Positions 60,572 through 64,000 of a stretch of DNA of 64,000 nt are shown in pieces. The stretch is from CAVTWH01 sp963850915. Its GTDB lineage: Bacteria; Actinomycetota; Actinomycetes; Mycobacteriales; Micromonosporaceae. The notes under the pieces were generated by a model that was given only the letters and a program-made list of their open reading frames with translations, did not search any database and had not been told where the DNA came from. Position numbers and translations under genes: made by a program. Every line of letters begins with the position of its first letter. Position 1 is the first letter of the stretch. The stretch is taken from NCBI GenBank assembly GCA_963850915.1, contig CAWKND010000006.1, forward strand, positions 558,001-622,000. The letters run 5' to 3'.

Positions 60572-62154
60572 TCGACACGACGACTGCCCCCTACCAGTCG
60601 ACCGCGCCCGCCCGGCGGGACGGCTTCGGCAACCTGCTGCGGGCGGAGTGGACCAAGTTCCGGACGGTACGCGGCTGGCTCATCGGTACCGTGCTGGCCG
60701 TCCTCATCATGGTGGCGCTCGGGGTACTGACCGGTGTCAACAGCCACAGCAGCTACAGCAACGGGCCGGGTCAACCGGACACCGTCGGCCACCCGTACGT
60801 GCCGCTCGGGCCGGGCGGGGAGGCGGTCACCGACGAGTTCTACTTCGTCCACCAGGCACTGGACGGGGACGGCAGCATCACCGCCCGGATCACTTCACTG
60901 ACCGGCGGCGCCGTGTCACAGCCCAATGGCCCCAGCGGCGACGATGTGCTGCAGCCCTGGGCGAAGGCCGGACTGATCATGAAGGACGGTACGAAGCAGG
61001 GCTCGGCGTACGCGGCCATCATGCTCACCGGCGCGCACGGGGTACGGATGCAGCACAACTACACCGGGGACATCGCCGGGCCGGCCGGTACCGTCACCCC
61101 CGACTCACCGCGCTGGCTACGGCTGACCCGTGCCGGCGACACGGTCACCGGGTACGCCTCGACCGACGGCAGCACGTGGACCACCGTGGGTACCGTGCGG
61201 GTCGCCCTGCCCCGGGTCACGCAGGCCGGTCTGTTCGCCGCGTCGCCACCCCGCTCGGTCACCACCCAGCACCTCGGCGGCGGTGGCTCGGTCACCGGTG
61301 GGCCGGCCGTGGCGACCGCCGTCTTCGACAACCTCGAACGGCAGGGCAACTGGGCCGGCGGCGACTGGAGCGCCGAGCAGGTGAAGACGCCCGACCCGAA
61401 CGACCCGGAAGGCCCGGCGGACGGGCTGGGTGCGCTGCACCAGTCGGGCACCACGCTCACTGTCACCGGGGCCGGCGACATCGTTCCGGATGTCTCCGGC
61501 GTCGGCACCCCGATCGAGCAGACCCTGGCCGGCGGCTTCGGAGCGCTGATCGTGCTGGTGGTACTGGGCGCCCTGTTCATCACCACGGAGTACCGTCGCG
61601 GCCTGATCCGGACCACGCTGGCGGCCAGCCCGCGTCGCGGTCGGGTACTGGCGGCGAAGGCGGTCGTGCTCGGTACGGTCACCTTCCTGGTCAGTCTGCT
61701 GGCCGCCGCGATTACCGTGCCCCTCACCGTGCACCTGTTGCGCGGCAACGGAAACTTCATCTACCCGATCGGCTGGTCGACACAGGTGCGGGTGGTCGCC
61801 GGGACGGCCGCGCTGCTGGCTGTCGGATCGGTGCTCGCCCTCGCGGTCGGTACCATCCTGCGGCGCAGCGTGGCGGCGGTGGCCACGGTGGTGGTGCTCA
61901 TCGTGCTGCCCTACATCCTGGCCACCGCCGGGGTACTGCCGGCCGGGCCGGCCGAGTGGCTGCTGCGGGTCACCCCGGCCGCCGGCTTCGCGATCCAGCA
62001 GAGCATGCCGGAGTACCACCAGGTCAGCCAGGCGTACACGCCCGTGTTCGGGTTCTACCCGCTGGCACCCTGGGCCGGCTTCGCCGTGCTGTGCGGGTAC
62101 GCCGTCGTCGCGCTCGGGCTCGCCTCGTACCTGCTGCGCCGGCGGGACGTATGA
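60568..62154 (+). CDS. ABC-2 type permease with extracellular DUF1349-like lectin domain
   Basis: The 528-residue protein begins as an ordinary permease (NLLRAEWTKFRTVRGWLIGT, helix 1 at about 36-56), but the first external loop holds about 240 extra residues. Residues 110-270 match the DUF1349/concanavalin-like beta-sandwich: QPWAKAGLIMKDGTKQGSAY, RWLRLTRAGDTVTGYASTDG, and VTQAGLFAASP. Helices 2 to 6 follow from about 320, with LIRTTLAASPRRGRVLAAKA as the coupling motif. The insert probably faces outward and may bind a glycan or the exported compound. Confidence 0.87.
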   Translation: MIDTTTAPYQSTAPARRDGFGNLLRAEWTKFRTVRGWLIGTVLAVLIMVALGVLTGVNSHSSYSNGPGQPDTVGHPYVPLGPGGEAVTDEFYFVHQALDGDGSITARITSLTGGAVSQPNGPSGDDVLQPWAKAGLIMKDGTKQGSAYAAIMLTGAHGVRMQHNYTGDIAGPAGTVTPDSPRWLRLTRAGDTVTGYASTDGSTWTTVGTVRVALPRVTQAGLFAASPPRSVTTQHLGGGGSVTGGPAVATAVFDNLERQGNWAGGDWSAEQVKTPDPNDPEGPADGLGALHQSGTTLTVTGAGDIVPDVSGVGTPIEQTLAGGFGALIVLVVLGALFITTEYRRGLIRTTLAASPRRGRVLAAKAVVLGTVTFLVSLLAAAITVPLTVHLLRGNGNFIYPIGWSTQVRVVAGTAALLAVGSVLALAVGTILRRSVAAVATVVVLIVLPYILATAGVLPAGPAEWLLRVTPAAGFAIQQSMPEYHQVSQAYTPVFGFYPLAPWAGFAVLCGYAVVALGLASYLLRRRDV

Positions 62155-62927
62155 AGCCCGCTCTGCACGCGGAGTGGACCAAGCTGCGTACCGTCGCCGG
62201 CCCCGGCTGGCTACTACTGGCGGCCGTCGTCGCGACCGTGGCGCTGAGCGCTGCTGCGGATGCTGCGGTGCGCTGCCCGGCGGCCGGGTGCGCGGTGGAC
62301 ACCACGAAGCTCAGCCTCACCGGCGTACAGCTGGGCCAGGCGGTCGTCGCCGTACTGGCGGTACTCACGGTCGGCAGCGAGTACAGCACCGGGATGATCC
62401 GTACCACGCTGGCGGCGGTACCCCGGCGGGCGCTGCTGCTGGCGGCGAAGGCGGTGACCCTGACCGGCCCGGTACTGCTCGCCGGTACCCTCGCCGTTCT
62501 CGGTTCGGTACTGGCCGGGCGGCTGATCCTGCCCGGCCGCGGCTTCACCGGCACGCAGGGGTACCCACCGCTGTCCCTGACCCACGGGCCGACGCTGCGC
62601 GCGGCCGGCGGAACGGTGCTCTACCTCGCGCTCATCGCGCTGTTGAGCCTCGGGATCGCTGTGCTGGTCAGAGATTCGGCGGCGGCCATCGGCCTGGTCC
62701 TGGGTCTGCTCTACCTCTTCCCGATCGTCATCGCGGTCATCCACGACGCGCACTGGCGACGCCACCTGGAGCAGCTCGCTCCGGGCAACGCCGGGCAGGC
62801 CATCCAGACCACCGTCGGGGTGCACGCGCTGCCGATCGGCCCGTGGGCCGGGCTCGGCGTGCTCACCCTCTGGGCCGCCGGCGCACTGCTGGCCGCCGGC
62901 CTCGTGCTGCGGCTGCGCGACGCCTGA
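62151..62927 (+). CDS. ABC-2 type permease
   Basis: The ATG overlaps the upstream stop (ATGA). The 258-residue protein has the same N terminus as its neighbour (HAEWTKLRTVAGPGWLLLAA) and the coupling motif MIRTTLAAVPRRALLLAAKA, but a short external loop. It has six helices. The two permeases are probably paralogues that form a heterodimer with the ATPase encoded upstream. Confidence 0.88.
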   Translation: MKPALHAEWTKLRTVAGPGWLLLAAVVATVALSAAADAAVRCPAAGCAVDTTKLSLTGVQLGQAVVAVLAVLTVGSEYSTGMIRTTLAAVPRRALLLAAKAVTLTGPVLLAGTLAVLGSVLAGRLILPGRGFTGTQGYPPLSLTHGPTLRAAGGTVLYLALIALLSLGIAVLVRDSAAAIGLVLGLLYLFPIVIAVIHDAHWRRHLEQLAPGNAGQAIQTTVGVHALPIGPWAGLGVLTLWAAGALLAAGLVLRLRDA

Positions 62928-62945
62928 ACCGTCGCCCTACGGCCA

Positions 62946-63046
62946 GGCCGCCCGTTCGACCAGTTCCCCCGTTCGACCAGTTCCCCGTTCGACCAGCCGC
63001 CCGTTCGACCAGCCCCCGTTCGACCAGCCGCCCGTTCGACCAGCCG
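62946..63046 (+). repeat. tandem repeat, about 16-bp units, after the ABC operon
   Basis: Six or seven units of CCCGTTCGACCAGCCG or similar stand head to tail. The array leads directly into the terminator hairpin, whose left arm is itself one repeat unit. Confidence 0.85.
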
Positions 63047-63076
63047 CCCGTTCGACGGGTTAGGCGGTCGAACGGG
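63047..63076 (+). terminator. hairpin terminator after the ABC operon
   Basis: CCCGTTCGAC (63047-63056) pairs perfectly with GTCGAACGGG (63067-63076). The right arm can pair with any of the upstream repeat units, so several alternative hairpins are possible. No gene lies in 62928-63219. Confidence 0.65.
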
Positions 63077-63219
63077 CGGACCAGTCGGGGTTGACCATCG
63101 TGAATCGGTGGCCGGCAGTTCAGCAGACTGATAGCGCACTGCAACGTGATGGTTGCTCTTTTGCTACAACGCCATGTCAGGGCGTGCCAATCAGCCGCGT
63201 TTGGGGCAGACTGCGCTGC

Positions 63220-64000
63220 GTGGGACAGTCGCGGTCACCCTCCCCTCTCGGCCGGACGGACCTGATCGAGTCCGCGCGCGCCCAGCTGGGGGCTGGGCAC
63301 AGCGTCCTGGTGTACGGCCCGGCCGGCATCGGGAAATCCACCATTCTCGACACTCTCGCGCTGGCTGTACGCCGTGGTGAAGGCAGTGCCCGGCCGGCGG
63401 TACTGCGTGCCGCCGCCGCCGAGGTGGAGTCCGGCCTGCCCTACCTCACCCTGGTCGACCTGTTCGGTGGGGCGCTCGCCGAGCACGGTTCGCTGCTGCC
63501 TGGGCACCTGCGCGCCGCCCTGGACGCGGCGCTGCTGCGCACCGCTCCGCCGGCCAGCGCACAGGACGAGCTGGCGGTACGCCTGGCCGTCCTCGAACTG
63601 GTCCGGGTACTGGCCAACGTGGCACCGCTGCTGATCGTGCTGGACGACGCGCAGTGGGTGGACGAGCCGAGCGTCGCGGTACTGCGGTTCGTCGCGCGGC
63701 GGGTGGTCGGCCTGCCGGTACGCGTGCTGGCCGCCGAGCGTACGAGCGCCACCGGGCAGTTGCCCACGCGGACCGACCTGCTGCCACCGCCCTCCGCCGA
63801 GCTGCCCGTCCAGCCACTGCGCACCGAGGAGCTGGACGCGCTGCTGCGCCAGCGATTCGGCACCGCACTGACCCGCCAGACGCTGGCCCGGATCGGGGCG
63901 GCGTGCGACGGCAACCCGCTCTTCGCGGTCGAGTTGGGGCGGGCCGCCATCGAGCACGGCGAGCCGGCCGCCGCGGTGGAGCCGCTGCCCGTACCCGATC
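63220..64000 (+). CDS. large AAA-ATPase regulator of LuxR/MalT type (3' end outside window)
   Basis: From a GTG at 63220 the frame stays open to the window end. It reads GRTDLIESARAQLGAGHSVL, Walker A VYGPAGIGKSTIL, and Walker B PLLIVLDDAQWVDEPSVAVL, then the sensor-like AACDGNPLFAVELGRAAIEH. This is the N-terminal ATPase domain of large LuxR-family (LAL-type) regulators, which end in a LuxR helix-turn-helix about 900 residues on. There is no clear ribosome binding site. The C-terminal domain must be checked outside the window. Confidence 0.8.
   Translation, partial: MGQSRSPSPLGRTDLIESARAQLGAGHSVLVYGPAGIGKSTILDTLALAVRRGEGSARPAVLRAAAAEVESGLPYLTLVDLFGGALAEHGSLLPGHLRAALDAALLRTAPPASAQDELAVRLAVLELVRVLANVAPLLIVLDDAQWVDEPSVAVLRFVARRVVGLPVRVLAAERTSATGQLPTRTDLLPPPSAELPVQPLRTEELDALLRQRFGTALTRQTLARIGAACDGNPLFAVELGRAAIEHGEPAAAVEPLPVPD

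Noticed and set aside
62946..63046. Possible CRISPR or att-site array
   Set aside because: It is a simple head-to-tail repeat of about 16 bases leading into a hairpin, with no spacers, integrase or tRNA.
1..64000. tRNA or rRNA genes and insertion sequences
   Set aside because: I looked for TPsiC-type GGTTCGANTCC words with pairing arms and for transposase motifs and found none that hold up.

Overview
The window is about 64 kb of very GC-rich DNA with GTG/TTG starts, overlapping operons, lipoboxes, ECF sigma factors and the actinobacterial order infC-rpmI-rplT, rRNA methyltransferase, pheS-pheT. It is chromosomal DNA of a filamentous-type actinomycete. Micromonosporaceae is the best guess and an Actinocatenispora-like organism is possible, but nothing in the window proves the family. 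The word GTAC (often GGTACC) is strikingly common in genes and spacers, and short in-frame tandem repeats of 15-18 bp recur at about ten places.

Layout. 0-5 kb: a SigG-like sigma factor (5' end cut off), an NTF2-fold protein, a secreted HAF-repeat protein, a second NTF2-fold protein, a DinB-family remnant and a DHFR-like reductase. 5-9.2 kb: a guanidine-I riboswitch in front of a guanidine-hydrolase-type ureohydrolase and a three-gene ABC importer, which together form a guanidine uptake and degradation operon. 9.2-16.7 kb: a repeat-rich spacer, a polysaccharide-deacetylase-like lipoprotein, a small PLDc_N membrane protein, a fused MurT-GatD-like protein whose amidotransferase half lacks the catalytic cysteine, a membrane acyltransferase, and a pyroglutamyl-peptidase-like protein. 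16.8-20 kb: a molybdate importer operon (modA-modB-modC order of transcription) with a HTH-TOBE regulator. 20-28 kb: a phosphotransferase, envelope proteins of unknown role and a NarL-type two-component pair. 28-31 kb: three exported proteins. 31-35.7 kb: a TetR-controlled ABC exporter with three evenly spaced operators, a Gfo/Idh/MocA oxidoreductase and a frameshifted alpha/beta hydrolase. 35.8-38 kb: a GTAC-poor, probably acquired segment with TetR, a deleted SDR gene and an intact SDR gene. 38.4-43 kb: an ECF sigma factor with a GerMN-domain membrane partner, a GAF-wHTH regulator and a GAF-SpoIIE phosphatase. 43-52.6 kb: housekeeping genes (hisE, hisG, two PH-domain proteins, infC-rpmI-rplT, rRNA methyltransferase, pheST, GNAT). 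52.6-63 kb: a DUF885 peptidase-like protein, an ABC-2 exporter, a two-component pair, and a second ABC-2 exporter with an extracellular lectin-like insert. 63.2 kb to the end: the start of a large AAA/LuxR regulator.

How the genes work together. The guanidine operon imports and hydrolyses guanidine under riboswitch control. The mod genes import molybdate and the HTH-TOBE protein probably senses it. The TetR-ABC operon appears autorepressed. The two-component pairs sit next to membrane proteins or ABC exporters in the way cell-envelope stress modules do. The most unusual features are the fused pseudo-amidotransferase MurT-GatD protein, the 15-bp minisatellite inside a histidine kinase ATP lid, and the spread of GTAC words and tandem repeats.
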